Source: Metabacillus rhizolycopersici (GTDB taxonomy: Bacteria; Bacillota; Bacilli; Bacillales; Bacillaceae). Taken from it: DNA of 64,000 bases. Positions within the stretch are counted from its first letter, which is position 1, and each line of letters starts with the position of its first letter. The position numbers and the translations under genes are program-made. The DNA is taken from NCBI RefSeq assembly GCF_020075705.1, contig NZ_JAIQUM010000005.1, forward strand, positions 62,001 through 126,000, in the 5' to 3' direction. The notes under the pieces were generated by a model. It saw only the letters and a list, made by a program, of their open reading frames with translations. It was not told where the DNA came from and did not search any database. Shown piece by piece: positions 8,319 to 16,839 of this stretch.

Positions 8319-8543
8319 AATTCGTTCAATGGAAAGCACCAAGGTGTCAAACTCATTGGGACACTCAATTATGAAACAGGTGAGTTATTTTGTGTAGAAG
8401 AAGAACGTTACAATGCAAAGGCATTCCTCCGTTTTCTTCAAAAGGTGCTGGAACGCTATCCAAAATCATGGCAAGATTGCTATGATTTTGGATAACGCCC
8501 GTATTCACCATACAAAGCTCATTCAGCCTTTTTTACCTCCCTA
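8319..8543 (+). pseudogene. IS630-family transposase fragment
   Basis: The frame reads HQGVKLIGTLNYETGE...RYNAKAFLRFLQKVLERYP, then a frameshift near 8475 continues as GKIAMILDNARIHHTKLIQPFL. The second part holds the LDNARIHH aspartate motif of the IS630/Tc1 DDE transposases. Both the N-terminal DNA-binding part and the C-terminal glutamate region are missing, so the element is dead. The inverted repeat at 8610-8647 lies just downstream. Confidence 0.8.
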
Positions 8544-8609
8544 ATGAATGAAAAGAAAAAGTTTATGAAGAAATCAGCAAACAAGTTCGTTTCATTAAGA
8601 AAATAAAGA

Positions 8610-8647
8610 AGAACCTCATTAAAAGTTGGTCCTTCTGATGAGGTTCT
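8610..8647. repeat. Inverted repeat after the IS630 relic
   Basis: AGAACCTCAT (8610-8619) pairs with ATGAGGTTCT (8638-8647) across an 18-nt loop. It could be a leftover terminator or part of the dead element. There is no T run. Confidence 0.5.
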
Positions 8648-8752
8648 GGATAAAAGATTACTATATCCATAGCTTAACAATGTAGTAATACACTTAACTA
8701 TTTAAAATGACAACTAATTTGATTTCATAATTTTTTACGGGAGATGGTTTGT

Positions 8753-10120
8753 ATGTTAACATTCCTAGCATTATTAATGATCATTGTATTCATTGTACTT
8801 CTCTCAAAAAATAAATTATCTGTATTCGGGGCATTAACAATTGTTCCGTTTGTTTTTGGAGCAATTGCAACCTTTGTAACGGGTGCTTCCTTTTTGGATC
8901 TCTTTGAATGGATTAAAGAAGGTATTTTATTTAGTGTAGATGAAGAAACAGGGACGGTTTCTACTGGGGTTATTTCACCTGCTATTGTTATCTTATTTGC
9001 GGTATTGTATTTTGGTGTAATGCTTAATGTCGGTTTGTTTGACCCTTTATGCGAATTCTTTATCAAAAAAGCAAAAGGGGACCCATTGAAAGTTACAATG
9101 GCAACAGTTTTAACTGCGACAGTAGTCACTATGAATGGTGATACTACTACAACTATTATTATTTGTGTTGCTGCTTTCCTTCATCTTTATAAACAAATGA
9201 ACATTAAGCTAATTTATTTAGCAATAATTATTGTTACCCCTATTGGAATTTTCAATCAGTTACCATGGGGAGGCCCAACAATTGCTGCAAGCACAGCAAT
9301 GGGTGTAAGTATTAGCGAATTGTTTGCAAATTTATTGCCAGGAATGCTAGTTGCTGAAGTATTTGCAATTTCTATGGCTTATTTTATCGGAATAAAAGAA
9401 AGAAAACGCCTAAACTTTGATCCTAAGACTGCTAAAGATATTTCTCCAGAGCAAATGGAAAGCATGTTAAACGCAATTCGTCTAAAAGATCCTGAATTAA
9501 AGAGACCTAAACTATATGCTTTTAATTTGATTTTAACACTTGTTATTTTAGTTATGCTTGTGATGGATGTTGCACATGGCGGTGTTTTATTTGGTATAGG
9601 TGCAGCGATTGCCCTTACAGTAAACTATAAGTCATCAAGTCTTATTAATGAACGACTTGATGACTTAGCGGCAGATTCTTTAGCACCAGCTTTGGCAACT
9701 TTGGCTGCTGGGGTTTTCTCTGGCGTTTTAGCAGGCAGTGGGATGGCAACTGCTTTAGCAACATCTATTACAGCTATTATCCCAGACTCATTAGGCTCAC
9801 ATATGGCACCAATCTACGCGTTAATTGCAGTACCTGCAATTACATTTTTACCGCAAGATGCTTTCTACTTTGGGATTGCCGGCGTTATGTCAGATGTTAT
9901 GGGACAATACGGAATTTCCGCTAACGAAGCGGCTGTAGCTTCCATGGTGGGACAGGCATTCCGTCTAATTTCACCAGTTATTCCAGCTCTATATATGTTA
10001 GTTGCTTCTACGGAGACAAACTTTATAGACTTTCAAAAAAAGTATATATTTTATGCTTGGCCAATTGTATTTATATACCTAGCTGTTTATATATTAACCG
10101 GGGCATTGCCGATTTATTAG
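8753..10120 (+). CDS. CitMHS-family divalent metal-citrate/H+ symporter-like transporter
   Basis: A 455-residue, 11-12 helix membrane protein of the CitMHS family (CitM/CitH of B. subtilis), which brings in citrate as a complex with Mg2+ or Ca2+ together with protons. Landmarks are TATVVTMNGDTTTT near residue 120, the PWGGPTIAASTAMG loop near 175, and the late LPQDAFYFG and GQAFRLISPVIPA segments. ATG 8753 is preferred because GGGAGA lies 9 nt upstream; the ATG at 8744 overlaps that site. It stands opposite the ttd operon and may now carry tartrate or citrate. Substrate cannot be read from sequence. Confidence 0.9.
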   Translation: MLTFLALLMIIVFIVLLSKNKLSVFGALTIVPFVFGAIATFVTGASFLDLFEWIKEGILFSVDEETGTVSTGVISPAIVILFAVLYFGVMLNVGLFDPLCEFFIKKAKGDPLKVTMATVLTATVVTMNGDTTTTIIICVAAFLHLYKQMNIKLIYLAIIIVTPIGIFNQLPWGGPTIAASTAMGVSISELFANLLPGMLVAEVFAISMAYFIGIKERKRLNFDPKTAKDISPEQMESMLNAIRLKDPELKRPKLYAFNLILTLVILVMLVMDVAHGGVLFGIGAAIALTVNYKSSSLINERLDDLAADSLAPALATLAAGVFSGVLAGSGMATALATSITAIIPDSLGSHMAPIYALIAVPAITFLPQDAFYFGIAGVMSDVMGQYGISANEAAVASMVGQAFRLISPVIPALYMLVASTETNFIDFQKKYIFYAWPIVFIYLAVYILTGALPIY

Positions 10121-10143
10121 AAAAAAGGCCTTTTTAAGAATTA

Positions 10144-10189
10144 GTTGTACTTTGCTATTGGATAAAATCGATATCATGAAGTACAACTA
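10144..10189 (+). terminator. Stem-loop after the CitMHS gene
   Basis: AGTTGTACTT (10144-10153) and AAGTACAACT (10180-10189) form a 10-bp stem with a 26-nt loop, 24 nt after the stop codon. A weak T-rich stretch follows, so termination is likely but not certain. Confidence 0.5.
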
Positions 10190-10305
10190 GTTCACTTCTT
10201 TTGATTAGACTAAGTCAGAATGCTATATAGAAATTTCCTATCAAATGAAAAAGGTAGGTGAAAGTATTGTCAATTATTACTTCTTTATTTAAAAGAAAGA
10301 AAAAG

Positions 10306-10329
10306 AAGCAAGGGGAAATCCCCTTGCTT
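10306..10329. terminator. Terminator of coxA (bidirectional)
   Basis: AAGCAAGGGG pairs with CCCCTTGCTT around AAAT. There are T runs on both sides, and it starts 3 nt from the coxA stop codon. Confidence 0.85.
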
Positions 10330-10331
10330 TT

Positions 10332-11051
10332 TTAGTCGCGATTTCTTGTAAATGGACGTTGAATCACATCTCCAATATCATCCATCAAATTGTTGACATC
10401 TGCATCAATCGTTTTGCGACCGACTCCATTTTGGATATCATTGTCGATGTTACGAACGCGCGTGAAAGTACCTTCGTCAGTAACAACATCAACATTTCTT
10501 CCACCAGCCATTTTTTCTACCTGATTCGTGATTTTCTTTTTCATCGCAGCATCATTTCGATCATTTGTATCAACCGCGACCAAAATATTGTTTTCAGTAA
10601 CTAAAACATTAGCTTCCTCGACATTGTCTATTTTTTCAACTGCTGTTTTAACTTTTCGATGAATTTCGTTATCATCACGGTTATAATAACCTACGTTCTT
10701 TAATTGTCCGTGATAATTTGCATCATTTCTGTTATAAAGCGTATCGCCTACAGAAGCATTATTCCCCTCACCAAGCGGACCTATTGGATTATTAACGTTC
10801 CGATTATAATTACGGTCATTCACTCTTAGGAAGTTATCGTTGTTTCTATTGTTATTCATCCCGTCCATCATTTCCGTAATAGGACCTTCGTTATCTACAT
10901 TACTGTTTTCATTTGAATAGTAGCCTATAGGTCGCGCATTATCATTATACCGTGTATCTAATGCACCTTGATCCGTATTACAAGCTGCTAATCCTGTTGT
11001 TGTTAATAGCGCAATCGCTGTCAATACTGAAGCTTTTTTAGCTCTATTCAA
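10332..11051 (-). CDS. coxA: Spore cortex/coat lipoprotein CoxA (YhcN/YlaJ family)
   Basis: About 239 residues. The N-terminal lipoprotein signal ends in LTTTGLAAC with the lipidated Cys near residue 24. An Asn/Asp/Arg-rich linker (NNNRNNDNFLRVNDRNYNR) follows, then the YhcN/YlaJ domain (EIHRKVKTAVEKIDNVEEANVL). B. subtilis CoxA is a sporulation protein of the cortex region, and its gene lies next to safA, as here. I chose the TTG at 11051 because AGGGGGG lies 8 nt upstream and no in-frame ATG has a ribosome site. Confidence 0.87.
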   Translation of the reverse strand: MNRAKKASVLTAIALLTTTGLAACNTDQGALDTRYNDNARPIGYYSNENSNVDNEGPITEMMDGMNNNRNNDNFLRVNDRNYNRNVNNPIGPLGEGNNASVGDTLYNRNDANYHGQLKNVGYYNRDDNEIHRKVKTAVEKIDNVEEANVLVTENNILVAVDTNDRNDAAMKKKITNQVEKMAGGRNVDVVTDEGTFTRVRNIDNDIQNGVGRKTIDADVNNLMDDIGDVIQRPFTRNRD

Positions 11052-11224
11052 TAACAAAACCCCCCTGTAGGTACTTTCAAAGAGCAATTATTTTTGCTCG
11101 TAAATAGCTTGCACCATAGGTAGGGAATTCAATCTGTTAGTTAACGGTAGCACTAATCAATATTTGACATTTTTTATTAAAAGGATATCGAATACATATA
11201 CAACGAGAAAAAGCGAAAAAATAA

Positions 11225-11250
11225 AACAGAGGTGAAAATTCACCTCTGTT
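11225..11250 (-). terminator. Terminator of safA
   Basis: AACAGAGGTGAA / TTCACCTCTGTT stem followed on the minus strand by TTATTTTTT, 14 nt past the safA stop. Confidence 0.88.
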
Positions 11251-11263
11251 TCGTTTTACCTTT

Positions 11264-12436
11264 TTAATCCTCGTCTTCATCTCGATCGTCATATTCAGGC
11301 ATTCCAAACATTTGGCCATCTGGTGCCACCTGTCCTGGATAGTAGCCATAAGGGTTATAGCCTTGATATGCTGGATAAGGCTGTTGTACTGGATAGCCGT
11401 AGTTAAAGCGATAGTCCTGATAAGGATATGCATATGGTGCTGGTCCTCCACAACCACAATCATTTTGAGGTGGAAAATAAGCTGGTGCCATCGCTTGTTG
11501 ATTTGGCATATTGGGTGCATATGCTGGGTTTTCGTACTCAAAGTCATCATCATGATCTTCTCCAAATGAGCCTAATGCATGATGCGGGTAGTGTAATCCA
11601 GATCCCGGTAAAATCGGTGACTCAGGTACACCAGCATATGGATTTACTGGAAACCCTGGATTAAATTGCGCTGGTGCAACAGCCTGTGGATATGGCATCA
11701 TTGGACCATGACCATATGGCATAGCGTGAAATGGTCCTGGTGGACACAATCCGCTACCAGGTAAAATTGGTGAAACTGGCACCATATATTGTGGTGCACA
11801 ATACTGCGGATAATGCATTGCTGGTGCTGTATATGCCGGCATTGGCATATTTGGCATGTTTGCTACATTTTGCATATTGGGTACATTCGACATGTTCGGC
11901 ATATTTGCCATATTTTCTGACCCCTCCTCATGTTGATCCAACGGTAAATAATGTGGCTGCTCTTTCGCAGGTCCTTTTTTTAACTCATCAACTTTTTTCA
12001 TCTCTGGCAGAATATTTTCTGGCTTAGGTGGCAGTGGTGGATTGGACATCATTTCCATATTCACCGTATAATAGTTATTCAGATCGACTCCTGTATATAC
12101 CGGATGTTGAGCATTAGGTACAGGCGGTATATAAGGTTTTGATTGTTTTTCAGTAACTGGTGCCTTGGGAACATTGTTCTCTTCACTAATTACTGCTTTT
12201 GGTTTTTCTTTTGCAAATGGATGTTCAGCAATAGGCATTTCTTTTTTTGGGGCTTGCATTGGTGCTTCTTTTTTTACTGCCACATTTCCTGAAGGTACTT
12301 TAATTTTCATTCCGGGCATAATTAAATCTGGATTGCTTAATTGAGTATTCATACTTTTTAATTCTTCAAAATTAACCCCATATTTTTTTGCGATATTCCA
12401 TAGCGTGTCGCCTTTTTGAACAATATGAATTTTCAA
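11264..12436 (-). CDS. safA: Spore coat morphogenetic protein SafA
   Basis: About 390 residues. An N-terminal LysM domain (residues 1-50: IHIVQKGDTLWNIAKKYGV ... PGMKIKVPSG) anchors it at the cortex-coat interface. A long Pro/Met/Tyr/Asn-rich low-complexity region follows, with NMPNMSNVPNM-type repeats and two copies of SPILPGSGL about 65 residues apart, and an acidic end (DDRDEDED). SafA is the hub of the inner coat and is recruited by SpoVID, also encoded here (46305-47498). The start is the TTG at 12436, with AGGAGGGAAAGCA upstream. Confidence 0.93.
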   Translation of the reverse strand: MKIHIVQKGDTLWNIAKKYGVNFEELKSMNTQLSNPDLIMPGMKIKVPSGNVAVKKEAPMQAPKKEMPIAEHPFAKEKPKAVISEENNVPKAPVTEKQSKPYIPPVPNAQHPVYTGVDLNNYYTVNMEMMSNPPLPPKPENILPEMKKVDELKKGPAKEQPHYLPLDQHEEGSENMANMPNMSNVPNMQNVANMPNMPMPAYTAPAMHYPQYCAPQYMVPVSPILPGSGLCPPGPFHAMPYGHGPMMPYPQAVAPAQFNPGFPVNPYAGVPESPILPGSGLHYPHHALGSFGEDHDDDFEYENPAYAPNMPNQQAMAPAYFPPQNDCGCGGPAPYAYPYQDYRFNYGYPVQQPYPAYQGYNPYGYYPGQVAPDGQMFGMPEYDDRDEDED

Positions 12437-12566
12437 TGCTTTCCCTCCTAAGCATAAAAATAAATCTTCTGTAAGAAAAAACCTCGAGTCTAGATGGCTA
12501 CAATCCATAATCAATTCATCATTCTCGAGCCGAAACGATTATGTTTTCGATGTTATAAACGATAAG

Positions 12567-12618
12567 CATAATATCATGATTCTTCATCACAATTTATGAA
12601 GAAGAATTCGATATTATG
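12567..12618. repeat. Long imperfect palindrome upstream of safA
   Basis: CATAATATC...TTCTTCAT and ATGAAGAA...GATATTATG form arms of about 21-23 nt around an 8-nt centre, 130 nt before the safA start. It lies where the mother-cell promoter is expected. I cannot assign a clean sigmaE site. Confidence 0.6.
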
Positions 12619-12724
12619 ATTAATACTTGTATTAAAAATTGGATAAACCTAATTTCCCATTAACAAACTAGCTTACCTTTCATACTTATGTTTCGAATTG
12701 AGAGAATATTAAACAAATAAGAAA

Positions 12725-12880
12725 AGCGCAAGCGCCTTGTGTAGCCTCAGGCATAGCATAAGCCACTCAGGAATAGAGAAGAATGTTCTTTACTCAATTC
12801 CTGAGTGGCTGTAGACCCAAGAGGGGCTTGACGCTTGCTCTGGACACGAAAACTAAGTCAAAAAAATTATACTTTCTTAT
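12725..12880 (+). repeat. Dispersed repeat copy C (full form, tail type 2)
   Basis: It starts AGCGCAAGCG and ends its core with CGCTTGCTCT (12832-12841). Inside, AGCCACTCAGGAAT pairs with AATTCCTGAGTGGCT as a long hairpin. The tail ACACGAAAACTAAGTCAAAA then ATACTTTCTTA matches copy B. It lies in the 687-nt gap between safA and nadA, which otherwise holds only hairpins. Confidence 0.9.
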
Positions 12881-12891
12881 CAAAAGAAAAA

Positions 12892-12920
12892 GGAACTACC
12901 TATCATTTGTAAGTAGTTCC
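12892..12920. terminator. Stem-loop next to repeat copy C
   Basis: GGAACTAC pairs with GTAGTTCC around a 13-nt loop. Flanking A and T tracts make it terminator-like in both directions. Confidence 0.55.
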
Positions 12921-12999
12921 GATTTTGTGGGGGAAACCTATTACTATAAAGGGAATCTAATGGAACCCAATCATGAAGCAACATAAAAATCATTACAAT

Positions 13000-13045
13000 C
13001 AACAATAAGAGACCAAATCATATGCGATTCGGTCTCTTATTGTTG
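13000..13045. terminator. Strong stem-loop downstream of nadA
   Basis: A perfect 15-bp stem, CAACAATAAGAGACC with GGTCTCTTATTGTTG, around a 16-nt loop, 78 nt past nadA. The T stretch on the minus strand is weak (GATTTTTATG about 13 nt on). Confidence 0.65.
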
Positions 13046-13123
13046 ACGCTATTTCTTCTGTTAGTCCGAAAAACGGAGATAGGAACGAATAGTTGTCATA
13101 TTACAATTTGAATGTCAATCTGT

Positions 13124-14233
13124 TCAAACATTTTCAAGCATGCGATCCAGTGCTAATACTGCATCCTTTGTAATGTGTTCAGGTACAATGATTTGATTTG
13201 TTATTTCACCACGTTCTAACCCTTCTAAAGCCCAGAGAAGATGTGGCAAGTCAATTCGATTCATTGTTAAACATGGACACATGTATGGATTTAATGAAAC
13301 GATTTTTTTATCTTTGTTTTGCTCAATTAGACGGTTCACAAGGTTCATTTCTGTTCCAATCGCCCACTTTGTTCCTGGTTTGGCCGCTTCAATCGTTTCA
13401 ATAATGTATTTTGTTGAACCAGAATAGTCTGATAAGGCTACTACTTCTCGACTACATTCTGGATGAACAATGATGTTCATATCAGGCTCTGTTTTTCGTA
13501 AATGGTCTATATTTGCCACTGTGAAGTTTTCATGCACCGAGCAATGCCCCTTCCAGAGGATAACGATAATATCTTCAACATTCCCATCATACTCTAACTC
13601 ATTTGTGATTGGATTCCATATAGCCATTTTTTCTAATGGAACACCTAAATCATACGCTGTATTTCGACCTAAATGCTGGTCAGGCAAAAATAAGATTCTT
13701 TCCTTTTGGGTAAACGCCCACTTGAGCATTTTTTCCGCATTTGATGAAGTTACTGTTGCCCCGCCATTTTTTCCAACGAATGCTTTAATCGCTGCTGTAG
13801 AGTTGACATACGTCAAAGGTAGAATCGTATCACCAAATACTTGCTGTAGCTTCTCCCAAGCACGATCAGTCTGGTCAATATCAGCCATATCAGCCATCGA
13901 ACAGCCAGCTCTCATATCTGGTAGCACTACCTTCTGACTTTCAGACGTTAACATATCAGCAGTTTCTGCCATAAAATGAACACCACAAAATACGATAAAT
14001 TCAGCCTCTTTATTGGCTGCTGCAGCCTGTGCTAATTGTAATGAGTCACCTGTAACATCTGAAAATTTTATCACTTCATCCTTTTGGTAGTGATGCCCTG
14101 GGATATAAAGCTTCGAGCCAAATTTCTCTTTAATTTCTCGTACACGTTGCTCCATTTCTTCTGTTGTACGTGTTTTATATGATTCAGGCATCATCTCTTT
14201 TTTCTCGTGGTCAAGAATATCTAATAATTCCAT
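13124..14233 (-). CDS. nadA: Quinolinate synthase NadA
   Basis: NadA condenses iminoaspartate with dihydroxyacetone phosphate to quinolinate, the second step of de novo NAD synthesis, using a [4Fe-4S] cluster. The 369-residue length is normal for the long Bacillus type. The three expected ligands are Cys111 (AGCSMAD), Cys231 (GHCSVHE) and Cys321 (CPCLT). GHHYQKDEV near residue 46 is the substrate-binding stretch. It is the third gene of nadB-nadC-nadA, 12 nt after nadC, with AGGGGGTTTATAAC before the ATG. The cluster probably gets sulfur from NifS, encoded divergently. Confidence 0.97.
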   Translation of the reverse strand: MELLDILDHEKKEMMPESYKTRTTEEMEQRVREIKEKFGSKLYIPGHHYQKDEVIKFSDVTGDSLQLAQAAAANKEAEFIVFCGVHFMAETADMLTSESQKVVLPDMRAGCSMADMADIDQTDRAWEKLQQVFGDTILPLTYVNSTAAIKAFVGKNGGATVTSSNAEKMLKWAFTQKERILFLPDQHLGRNTAYDLGVPLEKMAIWNPITNELEYDGNVEDIIVILWKGHCSVHENFTVANIDHLRKTEPDMNIIVHPECSREVVALSDYSGSTKYIIETIEAAKPGTKWAIGTEMNLVNRLIEQNKDKKIVSLNPYMCPCLTMNRIDLPHLLWALEGLERGEITNQIIVPEHITKDAVLALDRMLENV

Positions 14234-14245
14234 GTTATAAACCCC

Positions 14246-15076
14246 CTATTTCACATTTAAGCTTATATCTAAAGATTTGTACGAGTGTGTTAACATACCT
14301 AATGAAATATAATCAACATTCGTATGACTATAGTCTGCTAAATTATGAAGACCGATTCCACCAGAAGCTTCTGTTATAATATGCTTCGGTGTAAGTTCAG
14401 CAAATTTCGCAACCTCTTCTGGAGACCGGTTATCAAACATAATCACATCTACACCAGCCTCGATCGCCTCTAAAAGCTGGTTTTCTGTTTCAATCTCCAC
14501 TTCGACTTTAACCATATGACCTGTGTTGGCTTTTACCTTATTAACAGCATTTAAAATTGAACCTGCAAAGGCAATGTGATTATCCTTTATCATCACACCG
14601 TCATATAAGCCGAAACGATGGTTAAAGCCGCCTCCACATCGGACTCCGTATTTTTCAAACATACGTAATCCCGGTGATGTTTTTCTCGTATCACAAATTC
14701 TCGTATGATCTGAATCGAGAAGTTTTACCGCTTTATTTGTTAATGTTGCAATCCCACTCATGCGTTGAAGCAAGTTCAATATGACCCGTTCACCGCTAAG
14801 GATCACTGCTACAGGTCCAACAATTTCTGCGATGATATCCCCCTTTTTAAGCTCGTCTCCATCTTGCTTTTTTAAGTTCACATCAACCTTTTCTTGAAAT
14901 AAAGAATAACCTGCTGCAATGACATCAACCCCAGCGAGAATCCCATCCTCTTTCGCAAGAATGATTGCCTCTCCTCTTGCCTCAGTTCCAAAAATCGTTT
15001 GACTTGAAATATCTAGTTCACCTAAGTCTTCAAGAAAGAATTCTTCTAATTTCTTTTTTAATTTGATTACATTCAT
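14246..15076 (-). CDS. nadC: Nicotinate-nucleotide pyrophosphorylase (carboxylating) NadC
   Basis: NadC converts quinolinate and PRPP to nicotinate mononucleotide, CO2 and pyrophosphate. The 276-residue protein has the quinolinate phosphoribosyltransferase landmarks LLQRMSGIAT, DTRKTSPGLR, KYGVRCGGGFNHR and YDGVMIKDNH, then VEVEIE and EASGGIG of the TIM-like barrel. It lies 3 nt after nadB and 12 nt before nadA, so it is part of one transcript. The ATG at 15076 has GGGGGTGTAATGG upstream. Confidence 0.97.
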   Translation of the reverse strand: MNVIKLKKKLEEFFLEDLGELDISSQTIFGTEARGEAIILAKEDGILAGVDVIAAGYSLFQEKVDVNLKKQDGDELKKGDIIAEIVGPVAVILSGERVILNLLQRMSGIATLTNKAVKLLDSDHTRICDTRKTSPGLRMFEKYGVRCGGGFNHRFGLYDGVMIKDNHIAFAGSILNAVNKVKANTGHMVKVEVEIETENQLLEAIEAGVDVIMFDNRSPEEVAKFAELTPKHIITEASGGIGLHNLADYSHTNVDYISLGMLTHSYKSLDISLNVK

Positions 15077-15079
15077 CCA

Positions 15080-16633
15080 TTACACCCCCACAAACATTTC
15101 TTCTTTTGTGCGAATTAACTGTTTCTGTCTCCAGTTTTGATCATCACTTTCAGGAAAATCTAAGCGAAAATGCCCGCCTCTGCTCTCTGTTCTTTTTAAT
15201 GCCGATGAAGCGATGATCCAGCCATTCGTAAATATATTAATGATTTCAATTTGTTCAATTGTGAATTTATTCACATTAATGTCCCAAAAAGAGTTCTGTT
15301 TTTGAAATGATCCAAACCAATTTACTGCATAAACGAGCTCAGCTTCCGTTCTTTCAATTCCAACATAATTTGTCATTATTTCTTGAATTTGATTTTTGGT
15401 TGGCCAGTTAGTCATTTCCGCTACTTCTTTTGTAGCTTCCGGATAATCAACAAACATGACGGGTTGTTCAAACCGTAAAGATAAAAGATGATTCGCTACC
15501 CTTTTACCGAATACAAGTCCTTCTAATAATGAATTACTCGCAAGTCTGTTTGCACCATGAACACCTGTACACGCTGCTTCTCCTATAGCAAAAAGATTTG
15601 TTATATTTGTCTCACCTTTATCATCGGTCCGAATTCCACCCATTAAAAAATGCATACCAGGAGCAACAGGAATCAGTCCTGCCTTTAGATCAATTCCATA
15701 CTGCTTACACATGTTAGAAATGGTCGGGAATCTTGTTGAAAAATTAGCGATCATCGATATATCAAGAAACACTTTGTTTCCTTTTTTCATTTCGTCAAAA
15801 ATACCTCGGGAAACTACATCTCTAGGAGCTAAGTCACCTTGATGATGACGATTTTTCATGAAAGGCTCATTCTTTTGATTAATTAATCTTGCGCCTTCTC
15901 CCCTAACAGCCTCCGAAATGAGTCCAACACTTCTACCTTGGATATGAAGCATCGTTGGATGAAATTGAATAAATTCCATATCAGTAATTTCTGCACCTGC
16001 TCTGTAAGCCATTGCAATACCATCGCCAGTTATTACATCTGCATTAGATGTATGACCATATACTGCTCCACATCCACCACTTGCAATAATCGTTTTACTA
16101 GCTAGATAACGCCTAATCTTTCCTTCTTCATTCTTTGTATATACTCCAAAGCAATCCCCATCTTCAACAATTAAATCTGTCACCATTTCATTTTCAATCA
16201 TCGTTACCGAAGATTTCGTTGCTTGATATAAAAAATGCGTAACTGCTTTTCCAGTGGCATCACCACCAGCATGAATAATACGGTTCCTACGATGTGCCCC
16301 TTCTTTCCCAAGAAGAAATTGCCCATCCTTATCACAATCAAAGGTCATTCCTCTTTGGCACCATTCGCTGATTTCACTTGGTCCAGCTTGAACGAGATGC
16401 TCCACATTTTCTGCATGATTATGAAAACAACCTGCAACTAATGTATCCTCAAAATGATTTTTCCAAGAATCTCTTTTTTCAATAGCTACTGCAATTCCTC
16501 CTTGAGCAAGCATTGAATTGCTCTTTGACCACGAAGATTTCGTAATCACCGTGACCTGTTTATGTCGCAGGTGGTATGCAGCAGATAGCGCCGCAATTCC
16601 ACTACCGATAATAATCACATCTGTTTGAGGCAT
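15080..16633 (-). CDS. nadB: L-aspartate oxidase NadB
   Basis: A flavoenzyme that oxidises L-aspartate to iminoaspartate for NadA. The 517-residue protein has the N-terminal FAD fold (IIGSGIAALSAAYHL), SMLAQGGIAVA, the active-site region DLAPRDVVSRGIFDE, the GGI.TD flap, and HGANRLASNSLLEGLVFG that closes the FAD site. It is the first gene of the nad operon, whose promoter region overlaps the NadR-type site at 16663-16672. The ATG follows AGGGGGTGCTA. The C-terminal helical domain is intact. Confidence 0.96.
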   Translation of the reverse strand: MPQTDVIIIGSGIAALSAAYHLRHKQVTVITKSSWSKSNSMLAQGGIAVAIEKRDSWKNHFEDTLVAGCFHNHAENVEHLVQAGPSEISEWCQRGMTFDCDKDGQFLLGKEGAHRRNRIIHAGGDATGKAVTHFLYQATKSSVTMIENEMVTDLIVEDGDCFGVYTKNEEGKIRRYLASKTIIASGGCGAVYGHTSNADVITGDGIAMAYRAGAEITDMEFIQFHPTMLHIQGRSVGLISEAVRGEGARLINQKNEPFMKNRHHQGDLAPRDVVSRGIFDEMKKGNKVFLDISMIANFSTRFPTISNMCKQYGIDLKAGLIPVAPGMHFLMGGIRTDDKGETNITNLFAIGEAACTGVHGANRLASNSLLEGLVFGKRVANHLLSLRFEQPVMFVDYPEATKEVAEMTNWPTKNQIQEIMTNYVGIERTEAELVYAVNWFGSFQKQNSFWDINVNKFTIEQIEIINIFTNGWIIASSALKRTESRGGHFRLDFPESDDQNWRQKQLIRTKEEMFVGV

Positions 16634-16662
16634 GGCATTAGCACCCCCTGTAATTTACACTT

Positions 16663-16696
16663 GTCTTGACACCTATCTTTACATAGAATTAAAATA
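16663..16696. promoter_or_regulatory. nifS promoter with NadR/NiaR-type palindrome
   Basis: TTGACA (16667-16672) and TAAAAT (16691-16696) with an 18-nt spacer face nifS. The -35 overlaps the palindrome TGTCTTGACA (16663-16672) in a wider ACACTTGTCTTGACACC context, the kind of site expected for the niacin-responsive repressor encoded at 18038. It also lies downstream of a plausible nadB promoter on the other strand (TTGTCA...TAAAGA), so one site could control both units. Confidence 0.55.
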
Positions 16697-16839
16697 ATGA
16701 CAAGAGTTTTTTCACTATCAGGATTTTTCTTTTTTATAACAATGTAGAAGAATGTCTAACGCTTTCACTACAGATCATTCCGATAAGCCATTTTTCTAAT
16801 TTAGCAATCTCAAATATGAAAAACATAGAGGAGAATACA

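Noticed and set aside
8610..8647. Inverted repeat as an IS630 terminal end
   Set aside because: Only one such pair is seen and no matching left end or TA duplication could be found, so a terminator remnant is equally likely.
10267..10335. 22-codon plus-strand ORF (MSIITSLFKRKKKK...) ending in the coxA terminator
   Set aside because: Weak ribosome site, and the last third is the terminator hairpin itself; probably chance.
11137..12027. Several overlapping ORFs on both strands within safA
   Set aside because: Low-complexity Met/Pro/Tyr repeats of safA open other frames; none has its own ribosome site.
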